A DNA stretch of 64,000 bases, from positions 55,507,228 to 55,571,227 of the forward strand of contig OX235275.1 in NCBI GenBank assembly GCA_944472155.2, given 5' to 3'. The translations under genes were made by a program, and so were the position numbers. The notes beneath the pieces were generated by a model. It was not told the origin of the DNA and made no database searches. It saw only the letters and a program-made list of their open reading frames with translations. The first letter of the stretch is position 1; each line of letters begins with the position of its first letter. Below, piece after piece: positions 10,508 through 20,040 of the stretch. The stretch is from Trichobilharzia szidati. Its lineage: Eukaryota; Platyhelminthes; Trematoda; Strigeidida; Schistosomatidae.

Positions 10508-10839
10508 TTAGGAATCTTTAGTAATATGTGAAACCATTGCATCAAGTAGATTCAACGCTTGTTTATAAATATTTCCATCACCATCATTCTTTGAAGACTT
10601 ATCAGAATTATTAGGCAGTGATTTTGGCATTTGTATAACTTGTAGTAATTTCTCAACTGGTATACCAGCCGGGGGACATTCATCATCATCATTGTCAGCT
10701 TTATCTTCTTCACTATCAATCTGACATTGTTGTTGTTGACCAGTATATATCGAAAAGATACTAGGTGCATTTGAGTGAGCGGTTTTTTGTTTTTTCATAA
10801 ATAATTTTGGATGAGTCGCGTCAATTGCAAATGTGATCA
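10508..10839 (-). CDS. EXOSC5: Exosome complex component RRP46, last exon
   Basis: RRP46 is a catalytically inactive RNase PH-like subunit of the hexameric ring of the RNA exosome (nucleus and cytoplasm). On the minus strand a long pyrimidine run ends in CTAATCAG and is followed by VITFAIDATHPKLFMKKQK, which lines up with VLTFALDSVERKLLM, the last beta strand pair of human EXOSC5. The tail GIPVEKLLQVIQM and IYKQALNLLDAMVSH matches the closing helices. An acidic insert (DSEEDKADNDDDE) between them is absent from the human protein. The stop is TAA at 10508-10510. The exon starts with two bases of a split codon; the exon at 26649 ends with two leftover bases, so an intermediate exon of length 2 mod 3 is expected. 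Confidence 0.8.
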
Positions 10840-11130
10840 CTGATTAGCCAAAGAAAAAAATAAAGTAAGGAAAATGCTTACATAAGTTAAACAATGAAAC
10901 ATTCGGCGAAGTTAAACAATAGCGCCGCAGAGATGCAAACGCTCCAGTGACGACCTTGAACGCATGCTAATCATCGCTGGCTAACGACACTTGTCATTAT
11001 CATAGCGCGCAACCATGAACGCGCTATTCGCTAACTAAGGAGTGAATTTCACCCGTATCACGTTTTTAATTACTGTTTAGACATAGCATTAATATATAAT
11101 AGAGAAGATTTGTAGCTCAGGTGGATGATT

Positions 11131-11176
11131 TGCAATTAATAGTGTTCTCTGAGCTGATTGGTTTAGTTGCGGAGCT
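11131..11176. repeat. Left inverted terminal repeat of a PLE
   Basis: This 46-bp block is the reverse complement of 11996-12041 with one mismatch. The two arms enclose the PLE open frame at 11260-11799. Inverted terminal repeats are usual for Penelope-like elements. Confidence 0.8.
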
Positions 11177-11259
11177 GGCAATAATCCAGTTACTCACAAA
11201 CGAAACTGTGTGCAGACATTGTTTAAAAGAGTTCAAACACACATTGTAGCACTCCAGAG

Positions 11260-11799
11260 TTGAAAAGAATGGAACGGTCTTCAAAAAGAATGGTTATCCC
11301 CGTCACAATTTCATCAAAAAGTGTGTTTAAAGTCGAATCAAAACACCAACAAACAACCATCATCAAAGATCACAAGAAAATTCATTGTACCATACATGAA
11401 GAATATATTTCTGAAATAACAGCTAGAATACTGAAACCGTTTGGCAAAGGTATATCACACAAGCCAGTCAAATCGCTTAATTCGATATTATGCAAACCAA
11501 AAGATCCAACAGAAAAAGGAGATAAAATCAATACCATTTACAAAATAAATTGTATGGACTGTAACAAGCATTATATAGGCCAAAGTGAGCGTCCCCTTCG
11601 AATTAGAATCCAAGATCACAAATCAGCCGTGAGAAGACACGATATGTATTCTTTAGTATCAATGCATATAGACAATTATGGTCATCGATTTGATTGGGAT
11701 AATGTCAAAATCTTAAACAGAGGAAACACCAAAAGTGTCAGAGAATTCCTAGAAGCCTGGTACTCAAACAAAAATGCAACTAATAAGCATGTTAGTTAA
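11260..11799 (+). CDS. Penelope-like element, GIY-YIG endonuclease domain (open frame)
   Basis: A 179-codon open frame reads the linker (ARILKPFGKGISHKPVKSLN) and a well preserved GIY-YIG nuclease: TIYKINCMDCNKHYIGQS with the CxxC zinc pair, then LRIRIQDHKSAV, YSLVSMHIDNYGHRFDWDNV and VREFLEAWYSNKNA. In PLEs this domain nicks the target for reverse transcription. The reverse transcriptase is missing, so the copy is 5'-truncated although this domain has no stops. It lies between 45/46 bp inverted repeats and just upstream of a hammerhead motif at 11963-12004. It is about 400 bp downstream of the EXOSC5 last-exon acceptor, within the EXOSC5 intron and antisense to it. Confidence 0.85.
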   Translation: MKRMERSSKRMVIPVTISSKSVFKVESKHQQTTIIKDHKKIHCTIHEEYISEITARILKPFGKGISHKPVKSLNSILCKPKDPTEKGDKINTIYKINCMDCNKHYIGQSERPLRIRIQDHKSAVRRHDMYSLVSMHIDNYGHRFDWDNVKILNRGNTKSVREFLEAWYSNKNATNKHVS

Positions 11800-11962
11800 T
11801 CCAGACGAAATATACCAACTAATAAAAAGTAAATCAGGTGACCAAACAGTTTAAAATCCAAGTTAATAGAAAATGGTCAGTACATATATAAAGATAGTTA
11901 CCAGGAGACGCAATTCTATCACTCATGAAGAAATTTTAATCATTCCACTTTATGCTAAATAC

Positions 11963-12004
11963 TGCGCTGAAGATGTTGTCCAGAAGGATGACGAAAGCTC
12001 CGCA
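11963..12004 (+). ncRNA. Hammerhead ribozyme motif in PLE terminal repeat
   Basis: Helix I pairs 11963-11966 (UGCG) with 12001-12004 (CGCA). The core CUGAAGA is at 11967-11973, then one extra U. Helix II is 7 bp, 11975-11981 with 11986-11992, loop AGAA. GAAA is at 11993-11996, a one-pair helix III (G-C), and the cleavage triplet CUC ends at 12000. All catalytic positions fit the consensus CUGANGA, GAAA, NUH. The loopless helix III (AGCU) could pair between two copies, as reported for PLE hammerheads. Confidence 0.7.
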
Positions 12005-12041
12005 ACTAAACCAACCAGCTCAGAGAACACTATTAATTGCA
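11996..12041. repeat. Right inverted terminal repeat of a PLE
   Basis: Mate of 11131-11176. The ribozyme cleavage site (after 12000) lies at its outer start, so the left arm carries only the part downstream of the cut. Confidence 0.8.
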
Positions 12042-12062
12042 TAGTATTAATATCTCGTCAGG

Positions 12063-12120
12063 AAAAGGTTAAGGTAGGTATTAGGGTTAGGATTAAGGTT
12101 ATGGTTACGATTAGGAATAG
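12063..12120 (+). repeat. Degenerate telomere-like (TTAGGG)-type tract
   Basis: Contains AAGGTTAAGG, TTAGGGTTAGG and GATTAAGGTTATGG in tandem. Similar tracts occur at 38683-38870 (opposite strand) and 42458-42565. Confidence 0.65.
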
Positions 12121-12460
12121 ATTTTGGAGTTGGTATTATTTATTTGAATTCGATTTCTTATCCGCCTTACCCTAGTAAGTAGTCGTCGATCCTCCTACTG
12201 GGAAACGGTAAAAATTCAACCGAGGGCTTTCGGGAAAGACTGCAAAACAGGATAAGAGCGATAAACGGGTTACAAATAAAACCTGCCTTAAGTCACCTCG
12301 GTGAATATATGTACAGAAACTGGTTCAATTTTTGAAAAAATGATACTCCTCATTATAACTGGGAAGTATTTTTAAAAGTCATTTCAGAGCAAGATACCCT
12401 GTTTATTGTGTTTTCATTAAATTTTCTTGTGAATAAATGTCATTCTTGTGCAAAAATAAC
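12121..12460. other. No recognised feature
   Basis: No coding frame, tRNA-like box or shared repeat was recognised in this part of the EXOSC5 intron. Confidence 0.35.
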
Positions 12461-12800
12461 TCATTTCTATTGGTTGGTCGTCTTAAGGTCACCCGTGAGT
12501 TTGCATCCCTTGGGACGCTGTTGTTTAACTTTGCCAAACATTCATTACACAGTGTTGCTAGACAAAAGGGGAGCATAAATTCATGACTCTTTAGCTTGAG
12601 CATCAGCCAGTATCTCATCGGCGAATAATTGTCCTTATACACGCACACACACACACACACACGAACTGGCGGACACCACTGGTCATGACTAATCACTAGA
12701 AGCACGGAAGCGGAAGCTACTGGGTTCGAACCCCATTGTCTAGTAGTCCCTACTGGTTTTCAATGATTCTCTAACTGATATCAATCCGTCATGAGACTTG
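12461..12800 (+). repeat. SINE-like repeat related to the 28 kb family
   Basis: Contains CACTGGTCATGACTAATCACTAG, a box B-like GGGTTCGAACCCC and a tail TGGTTTTCAATGATTCTCTA. The order is like 28460-28768, but the head is diverged and the hammerhead segment is missing. A (CA)n run lies at 12641-12662. Confidence 0.5.
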
Positions 12801-13150
12801 AAAAAAAAAATCGATTCCCTATAATTTCACTCCTGAAAATGAGTATGCTTGCTGGATGGTTGAAGGCAGTCTGTCGGTAGGAAGTTTTGAACATAGATTT
12901 CCTGTGTGTGGTTGATGAAGCCAAACAGCTCGGTGATAACGTCTCTGAAAGAATAGCTAGGTGACGTGGGTTGGAATCTCCGATGGTAGGGGATATTAGT
13001 TGTTTCAAAGTTACACATACATCGTGCTGAAGAGGTGCCAGTAAGCGCCAAACCCCCAGAGTCAAGACTTCCTCCTGATTATCTCCAACCATCATCTGAC
13101 ATCGATTCAAAGTGCACTGTGATGACAAGTCACATAGCTAGGTGACCACC
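12801..13150. repeat. Composite dispersed repeat
   Basis: Shares TCTCCAACCATC, AGTGCACTGTGATGACAAG-like and CTAGGTGACC words with 25430-25565 and 27560-27800. Open frames here are short and lack motifs. Confidence 0.5.
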
Positions 13151-13379
13151 ACACAGCATACTTACTTGACCGGCAGAATTCTATCAGCATCAACAGAAAG
13201 GAGTAGACACACATGATGTTTATTATACCCTAATGAACAATCGAATGAGTTCGGATAACATTTTTAATAGACAAATTTAATACGTCCATAAATATCCAGA
13301 GTACAGCAAATACAAATATCCTAGATTAATCCACTGTTATACCATATAAGGGGGTGGACATCTGAAACCCTACGTAGGA

Positions 13380-13870
13380 TTCTTAATAAAGCAGGAATTA
13401 GGGTGACATTCAAACCTACAAACTCACTCAGCGAGGACAAGCTCTAAAGGTTAAAGGACCCTGTCGGTTGACCCAATTAAACAAAATAATATAATTTACA
13501 AAATACACTGCAATGACTGTGAGTTTGGTTAACTACATAGGTCAGTCAAACTAGTAGATCGGGGATAGTCAGATTGTCGGAACACGAGAATTTAGCTAAG
13601 GTAAGAATGGTTGACGCCGAGAAGATAAGTAATTTAGAAAAAAGGCTCAGTAATTGCACTACATGCATTAACACATCACACAATAGGGCGGGAGAGGGTT
13701 AAGATTCTAAGAAGTAATCTGTGTAGGTGGAGAGAGAGGTTGACTACTGAATCCCATCTGGTTCATCGAGTCTACACCTAACACATGCAACAGGAATGAC
13801 TCAATGCAAATACCAGAGATATGGAAGATATTATCACCACCAGTCAGTCAAATCAGAGGAGGATACTAAA
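13380..13870 (+). pseudogene. Penelope-like element, heavily decayed
   Basis: Fragments of the GIY-YIG nuclease can be followed: a NNIIYKIHCNDC-like text near 13485-13520, an ALTHHTIGRERVKILRS-like stretch near 13660-13710, and a TESHLVHRVYT-like stretch near 13745. Stops and frameshifts throughout. Confidence 0.55.
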
Positions 13871-14029
13871 TAATCTTAAAATTCTATTTCAATTCAAGCA
13901 CATCACAACATTCTAACAAGTTACTTATTATGACTATAAAAACACTCGTCTTATTTCCCATCTGATTGCAATTGATCAATAACACTCAAATTATTATTTC
14001 TGAATGTACTTTATCTTATATTACTGATT

Positions 14030-14190
14030 TCATTCAAATGTCTAATCATCAATTCCACTCATGTATATAAATGAAGGAAAAAAGTTGTGTAACTTGATAT
14101 GATTATGAGCAATAGTTTATGCTCGAAACGTCATCAGTTAATATTACTGTGTAACACTGTGTGATTTATCAAAATAAAATCTTATCCATA
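14030..14190 (+). repeat. PLE terminal repeat with hammerhead-like remnant
   Basis: 14094-14137 can fold as a hammerhead shape: helix I UUGAU with AUCAG, helix II GAGC with GCUC, then GAAA and CGUC. The first box is AUGAUUA instead of CUGANGA (two core changes), so it is probably dead. The sequence from 14125 to 14190 recurs as an inverted pair at 38432-38602. Confidence 0.55.
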
Positions 14191-14260
14191 ATGGAGTAAA
14201 AATAAAAACGTTACGTTACGTAACATTGTGTGAAATTTGATAATATAGAATTTAGCGTTG

Positions 14261-14334
14261 CAAAACAAAATTGATTTAGAATGACAAGTGAAATAAGACC
14301 GGGAACAAGTCAAAGTGAGAATAGTAATAGTAAC
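14261..14334. repeat. Left arm of an inverted repeat around a PLE fragment
   Basis: Reverse complement of 14899-14982 with a small indel and few mismatches. Encloses the PLE fragment at 14281-14830. Confidence 0.75.
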
Positions 14335-14898
14335 CATAAGCGTAATAGAGGAACAGCATACATTACAAGTAGAATCTCACAGTCCCTGAAAAGGACATTC
14401 CCTGCTGCATTGTTGAGAATAGTGTTTTCCAGTCTACCATTACTATTCAATAACCTGAAGGACAAGATCCCTCAGTTAACCAACTCTAAGTGCGTTTATC
14501 AATTCACCTGCTAGTGTGGAGCTAGCTATATCCGTTGCACAAGAACACTGTCCTGCATGGTTACGAAGAGGTAGAAGTGGAGCAATAAGAAGCGTGATTA
14601 TTGAACAGAACATCTGGTCGATAATGATGACCCTATCTCTATAGCCTCCGCCTTCAAAGTCATCTACCAGGCGAAAAAGTAATTTGCCCAAATCCCAACG
14701 TATCCGACTCAACCACCAAAACTGAAAAGTCAGATCTCTGTATACAGAAAAAAGTTTGTTTAACCCCTCCAACTTCATTTCGTGGTCTTAATCCCTCTAT
14801 GCTAAAGTATGGTAATCCCCAATCATATTTTGGCTCTACCAATTTTTTTCGTTTTGTCTATTCAGTTTGTATACCCTTCCTTTAATACAATGTCAACT
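14335..14898 (+). pseudogene. Penelope-like element, linker and GIY-YIG fragment
   Basis: The + strand reads SQSLKRTFPAALLRIVFSSL, then NNLKDKIPQLTNSKCVYQFT (linker into GIY-YIG), and after stops the text of the nuclease tail (ASAFKVIYQA-like near 14645). A KLCIQKE-like C-terminal piece follows the right arm at 14990-15030. The copy is truncated and broken. Confidence 0.7.
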
Positions 14899-14982
14899 GT
14901 TACTATTACTATTCTCACTTTGAACTGTTCCCGGTATTATTTCACTCGTTCTAATTTGTCATTTTAAATCAATTTTGTTTTG
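14899..14982. repeat. Right arm of an inverted repeat around a PLE fragment
   Basis: Mate of 14261-14334. Confidence 0.75.
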
Positions 14983-15069
14983 CAGTTAGAAGAACCAAAA
15001 CTATGCATCCAAAAGGAAATTATTCAGCTACACATCTACTATCATGGGATAACAACTCTGTTGATTTGA

Positions 15070-15409
15070 CGTAACTTTTGCTTGTTTTGTTTTCTTTTCT
15101 AACCACTTAAAAGTCTTACTTAATTCCGTATTTTATTTTGTTTCCATGTGAGCACCGTGAGCACAAATCTTTCATCAAACTATTCATGTTATTACTCAAC
15201 TCTTCTTTAACAACCGTTTGCGACAACTCGTCACTTTTGTTACTGCCCTATTATTTCAACATCCAGCTGTGAAAATGAATTCGCCGCCGAAAAGAGACTC
15301 TTCGCTGAACTACCAGTCTCCTCTCCATTAATCTTTTGAATTGCTTACTGGCTTTTATCATTCTATTTATTTTACATTCCTCCCCAACATCTCTACATCC
15401 GATTGCAAA
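15070..15409. other. No recognised gene
   Basis: AT-rich intron sequence with no motif recognised. Possibly PLE noncoding sequence. Confidence 0.35.
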
Positions 15410-15590
15410 ATAATTCATATGAACTGTGATTAAGATTTGATCGAGTAGTTCCAGCATAATTGGGCAGCGAGTGAGCAATAGACATATGTAAAAATATATA
15501 TATTAATTTCTGTAAAATCTCAGCCGAATTGAAATAAGTACTTCCAACGTTTCATTCAAAAAACTGGTGGTCTGAAATTAACTGTACCAA
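15410..15590 (-). repeat. PLE terminal repeat, partial
   Basis: Shares CATATGAACTGTGAT, AAATCTCAGC and CCAACGTTTC words with the terminal sequences at 17575-17690, 24122-24300 and 33620-33730. On the minus strand it keeps GAAACGUUGG, the 3' half of the hammerhead found at 17627-17671; the 5' half is lost. Confidence 0.65.
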
Positions 15591-16070
15591 ATCACTTGTA
15601 GGGATTGTAATGCCGTGTATATGTAGGAGAAACTTTCAGACAGGCAAATACAATAGTGATGAATAAGCATTTAAAAAAATGCCTAATGGTGGTTCCTTCT
15701 AAATACCGCTGCAGATTTGAAGAAACTAGAAAACAGATCGGCGATTGCACTACGTCCGATAGAAACGGGACACAAGATTGACTTTGACAGGATCAAGGTT
15801 CTTCAGACAGGTTTTGATTCGTTTAAAGAGAGAAAGACTGCCTACAGAAGCCTATATATATATATATACACATATATGGGTGAATCCCACAAAATTGATT
15901 TTGACAATATTGAAATAATCCAGAAAAACTTCAGAAATCATAAAGAACATCTAATATCAGGAGCACTTCATATCAAGTGGAATCCAAACTGTCTGAATAG
16001 GAATGATGGACTGAAACGGAATTTAACATGTTTACAACACCTCCCCCCCCCCCATGATGTAACAAAATCA
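15591..16070 (+). pseudogene. Penelope-like element, GIY-YIG fragment with internal duplication
   Basis: Reads KKLENRSAIALRPIETGHKI, then DFDRIKVLQTGFDSFKERK, then a second DFDNIEIIQKNFRNHKEHL and ALHIKWNPNCLNRND. Two versions of the same nuclease segment lie in tandem, so two PLE copies were probably joined. Upstream text at 15590-15700 (CxDCNAV-like) is frameshifted. A C run occurs at 16042-16052. Confidence 0.7.
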
Positions 16071-16280
16071 TGAATGTGATAAGCAATATCATTATTTAAA
16101 CACACGCTGTTTTATAATTTTACACACTGATCAAATCCAACAATCTACACATGATGGTTTTGTTATCTTTACCAATTGGCCAACTTGACAACGAAAAATG
16201 ACCCCATACTGACGAACGATAATCAAGTTAGTAAACTTTGTTTCGATATCATAACAGATTTACTATTACTATTTATGAAG

Positions 16281-16485
16281 GTTTTAGGATAATTATTTCA
16301 TTCAAGAGTGGATTGAACCAATTTTAGTTCCTTGCTAATATCTTCCTCCTCAGTAACTAGATGTTTGGCTCTGTTGATCAGATTCTTGGCCACAGAGCCA
16401 AACATCTAGCTACTGAGGTGGGAGATATTAGCAAGGAACTAAAATTGGTTCAATCCACTCTTGAATCAAATAATTATCCAAAACC
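16281..16485. repeat. 93-bp inverted repeat with 19-nt loop at the 5' end of a PLE
   Basis: 16281-16373 is the near-perfect reverse complement of 16393-16485. The right arm is coding PLE linker; the left arm is the same sequence inverted. It resembles a 5' end inverted during target-primed reverse transcription. Confidence 0.8.
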
Positions 16486-17053
16486 CTTCAAAAATAGATA
16501 TTTAAAATGGGAAGATAAGGATGAATCAAAACCTGATGCTAAGAATTGGGTTAGTACAGCGGTGATTCCTTACCGCAAAGAAACATCCGATGAAATAAAG
16601 CGAATCCTTAACGACCATAACATAAGAGTGTATTTTCGTGCATCAAACACCTTACGCTCATTACTGGTGAAGCTTAAGGATAAAATAGAACAAGAAAACC
16701 AGCAGAATTGCGTATACCAGATCAATTGTGGGGATTGTAACGCCGTATTTGTAGGAGAAATTTCCAGACAGGTAAATGTAAGAGTGAAAGAGCATAAACA
16801 GTGTCTAAAGGTGGTTCCAAAGACCTCTGAAGACTTGAAGAAGCTAGAAAACAACTCAAAGATTGCACTGCATTCGATAGAAAGGGGACACAAAATCGAC
16901 TTTGATAAGACTAAGGTTTTACAGAAAGGTTTTGGTTCATATAAAGAAATACTGACTGCAGAAGCCCTACATATATGGGTGAATCCCAACAGTTTGAACA
17001 GACGTGAAGGTGTGATCTTAGCTGATGCATGGCAAATCCTGACTAATAAATAA
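16361..17053 (+). CDS. Penelope-like element, linker plus GIY-YIG endonuclease (230-codon open frame)
   Basis: The open frame reads linker text (ELKLVQSTLESNNYPKPFKN), then RASNTLRSLLVKLKDKIEQE, then CVYQINCGDCNAVFVGEISR with the CxxC pair, NVRVKEHKQCL, and the tail IALHSIERGHKIDFDKTKVL to ALHIWVNPNSLNRR. This is the nuclease half of a PLE; the reverse transcriptase is missing. The first codons (to about 16400) come from the inverted hairpin and are not part of the natural protein. FVG replaces the usual YIG. It has no internal stop, so it may be a recent insertion. It lies in the EXOSC5 intron, antisense to the gene. Confidence 0.85.
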   Translation: MFGSVDQILGHRAKHLATEVGDISKELKLVQSTLESNNYPKPFKNRYLKWEDKDESKPDAKNWVSTAVIPYRKETSDEIKRILNDHNIRVYFRASNTLRSLLVKLKDKIEQENQQNCVYQINCGDCNAVFVGEISRQVNVRVKEHKQCLKVVPKTSEDLKKLENNSKIALHSIERGHKIDFDKTKVLQKGFGSYKEILTAEALHIWVNPNSLNRREGVILADAWQILTNK

Positions 17054-17099
17054 ATTGGATATGTTTTTAACAACTAGTCACACTTCATCAAATTCTTCT

Positions 17100-17574
17100 T
17101 ATGGAGAGAATATCAAATTTATAAAATTATATTATATTTGAAGGATTTCATCATGAGCTGACATCAGTTAGAGAACCACTGGTTAAAAAAAATCTCAATT
17201 ATTTTGTAACTATCTGGTCAAATCTTGATCACAGCTCATATGAGAATAACAAATGTTTTGACTGTTCACCCACACGCACACCATTGATACTGCGTATACA
17301 CATATATATTAACAAAAGTAGACTAATTTTGAAAGTCTGAGGTCAAATTTTGATCACAGTTCATATAAAAAATTTTTTTATCGTACCTACTGATAGCTGT
17401 TTCTTTATTCACATGACAGGACAAGACAAGAGATATACTTTTATATATAAACATACAATTTTATTTATTTATTCTACATGTTGATGCCTGTTGAATGACT
17501 CATAATTGGACAAAGTTTTTAAAAACAAGTGATGCTCCTTTTATTTACATATATATATATATATATATATATAT
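17100..17574. repeat. PLE terminal sequence flanking the Gypsy palindrome, left
   Basis: 17490-17544 (TTGAATGACTCATAATTGGA and beyond) is repeated in the same direction at 24396-24451, on the other side of the palindrome. An (AT)n run fills 17547-17573, right at the palindrome edge. Confidence 0.65.
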
Positions 17575-17604
17575 ACATTTGTAAAAAATTATATTTGTAA
17601 TATC

Positions 17605-18159
17605 TCAGCGATATCGAAATGAGTAATTCCAACGTTTCGTTCGGCAATCTGGTCCGAACTTCTTCAGGGAAATTAATCGGTGGTTGGAAGCTTCCGTAAG
17701 CATAGGTACTAACGGTGCTCGGGAAGGTAGTTTGGGCTGTTTGATTTGTGCACATGTAGCACAGTTGCGGCAGAATTCAGTAACGTCGTGATGAAGAAGT
17801 GGCCACCAAAAACGTTGACGGACGGCGTGTTCGGTTTTTTGTTGGCCAGCGTGACCAAGCTGGTGGTGCACAAGGTGAATCACCTCCGGAACTTTCAACG
17901 GGGGAACAAGAAGACGGGGTGACGACGATGGTTCCACTATATACAAAACATCGTCGATTAGTCGTAACACGCCCCACTTGCCACAGATGCATCGTGTTGT
18001 ATCTGACAGACTCCGTAGTTCCTTATTCGATGGTTTATCGTTCCCATGGAGCTGTCGCGAGTAAACAGGTTGAATATCTGTATCAGCCGCCTGCAGTGCG
18101 GCCCAATCGACATCGATACCCGTATTAAGTAAAGCATTCACTGAGTCGTACGTCGGCAA
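17605..18159 (-). pseudogene. Gypsy integrase N-terminus, left arm
   Basis: Mirror copy of 23653-24207. Encodes the HHCC zinc region (HHQLGHAGQQKTEHAVRQRF, then CRNCATCAQIKQPK) and breaks off into PLE terminal sequence, so the integrase catalytic core is missing. It differs from the right arm only at three residues in the PLE-derived tail (HRLI for NRLI, RWNY for RWTY, FRYR for FQYR). Confidence 0.85.
17627..17671 (-). ncRNA. Hammerhead ribozyme motif at the palindrome edge, left
   Basis: On the minus strand: helix I UUCC (17671-17668) with GGAA (17630-17627); core CUGAAGA 17667-17661; one extra A; helix II 6 bp GUUCGG with CCGAAC, 9-nt loop; GAAA 17638-17635; one-pair helix III C-G; cleavage triplet GUU ending at 17631. 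The core bases are intact. Confidence 0.65.
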
Positions 18160-18377
18160 TCGGGAGAGAGGGCATCAGCGTTAGCATGCCGAGGCCCCGG
18201 ACGATACTCACAAGTAAACTCGAACTCCTGTAACCGCTCTTGCCATCGAGCCACCTGACCTTCAGGTTCATGAAATGTTTGCAGCCATTGTAGTGCACGA
18301 TGGTCAGTGCGTACTCGAAAGGGGCGCCCAAGTAGATAGTGTCTAAAGTGTCTCAGGAAATACACAAGGGCAAGCAT
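18138..18377 (-). pseudogene. Gypsy RNase H C-terminal half, left arm
   Basis: Identical in translation to 23435-23674 (LALVYFLRHFRHYLLGRPFR, then YRPGPRHANADALS). Confidence 0.85.
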
Positions 18378-18407
18378 CTCCCTTCGGGTTGTCGATTACC
18401 GTGTTTC

Positions 18408-18859
18408 TTACTTACTTTTACTTTACTTCGGCTATCTCCTACGGGAGGATGAGCCGGCTTCATGAACATATCTCGAAACATCGCTGCCCAGGAGTCGTTT
18501 GTAAGAGAGTTCATGAAGTTTCATGGGAATTTGGTACGAGTGATGTCCCCAGAATCGCTTGGCCTTTTGTTTGAGAGTGCAGCTATAGCCTTTACACAAC
18601 CAAGTGTGACCTACAAGGCAGTAGGAGTGGAGTAGGGAGTCCACTATCCATTGGCAGCAGGTGACCGGAGTTCGGTTCATACGCCTTTTTGAATGGGGCC
18701 AGACATCCAGGACATCCAACAAACCCTTTGTCCATACGTCTGCCGGTGAGCTCCAGTGAGCTTCATACGCCAGTCGTTGGAGGTTTGGAATCAGGGTTTA
18801 GCCATCTCCCCTAGACTGTCATCCAATGGACAGTCAACCCGGTGAAGAGCGCCGGGCAT
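18408..18859 (-). mobile_element. Insertion in Gypsy RNase H, left arm
   Basis: Mirror of 22953-23404; identical position and content in both arms. Confidence 0.75.
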
Positions 18860-19147
18860 CCGTGTTTCCCGTTTATCTAGCTTGCGACTGGCATATGCAA
18901 TAACGCGTTCTCGACCATCGGTTGCCACTTGGGAAAGGACAGCCCCTATAGCGTTAGCGCTTCCGTCCGTGTCCAGAATAAACGAACCAGATGACGGAGA
19001 CGTGTCTGGGAACGCAAGGATGGGGGTTGACGTCAAGTTCGTCTTTAGCTCGTCGAACGCATGTTGGCATTCATTGGTCCACAGGAATTTACGGCCCTTT
19101 TCTGTCAGGCGATGCAAGGGCGAGGCTAGGGTGGCAAACCCAGGCAC
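18860..19147 (-). pseudogene. Gypsy RT connection and RNase H N-terminal half, left arm
   Basis: Mirror of 22665-22952: PGFATLASPLHRLTEKGRKF, then GSFILDTDGSANAIGAVLSQ. Confidence 0.85.
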
Positions 19148-19193
19148 GAAACGTCTGTACTACGAAGCCAACCCCAGGAAGCTACGAACGTCT

Positions 19194-19562
19194 TTACAGG
19201 ACTGGGGTGTAGGCCATTCTGAGATGAGGCGCGTTTTCTCTGGGTCTGTTTGAATACCATCTGGTGAAATTCGATGCCCCAAAAATGTGACTGCCTGTAT
19301 CGATACGGTGCTGAACAACACCAGTGCGTCCCGGATTACCCCCATCATCGAACACATCAGCGTATTCATCAATCAGTTTCAGCATTTGCCCTCGGAGGGG
19401 AGCAGGAGCAGATGGATCAACTGAAACCTGATTTATGATGGTAGACACTGATAACTTTGACGCAGCAGACCGCGGTTGCTGAGGGCTATATACGGGTATA
19501 GTGACAGAATCAATTGTGACTCGAGAATTGGTGATATCTATAAGAGTGTGGTGTGACATCAA
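19194..19562 (-). pseudogene. Gypsy pre-RT region ending at the RT deletion, left arm
   Basis: Mirror of 22250-22618; same translation and same deletion joint. Confidence 0.8.
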
Positions 19563-20040
19563 GAAGTCTACCCCTAGGATGAGGTGTCATGTAATCTGGG
19601 CGCAGATAAGAAACTGATGGCGCACATCTAGGTCCCCAAGGCGCAGCTGTAGATCGGGCCTCCAGTTTAGCACCGTTAGCTGTCGTCAAGATGTTGTGAG
19701 TGGTTACTGGGGGTGAGTACTGGGGCAAGCGTCGAAGGAAGGAAGCCTTTACTAGAGAAACCGACGCGCCAGTATCTAAGAGGACTTTAGAGGGCACTCC
19801 ATTAATATGTCCCCATAACATCAAAGGTTGCCGGGTACAAGAGTATGTAGACAAATTAAAAACAGGGGACTTACTGCGGTCCGGCTGGCGATTGTGGCCA
19901 CACTTACGGGCCTTCTTCCCGAAGCGTTGACAATAGTAGCAGCGACGGGTAGCGTCCCCATTTGAGCGTCGTTGGCTTCTTGAACGGTCGCGGCGAACGG
20001 GGTCACGGCGGGTGCATTGGGTTTTGTTGATACTGGGCAC
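19510..20040 (-). pseudogene. Gypsy nucleocapsid knuckle and protease, left arm
   Basis: Mirror of 21772-22302; identical translation. Confidence 0.85.

Noticed and set aside
17799..18128. Open frame on the + strand of the left palindrome arm
   Set aside because: Antisense shadow of the integrase region; its mirror on the right arm behaves the same way.
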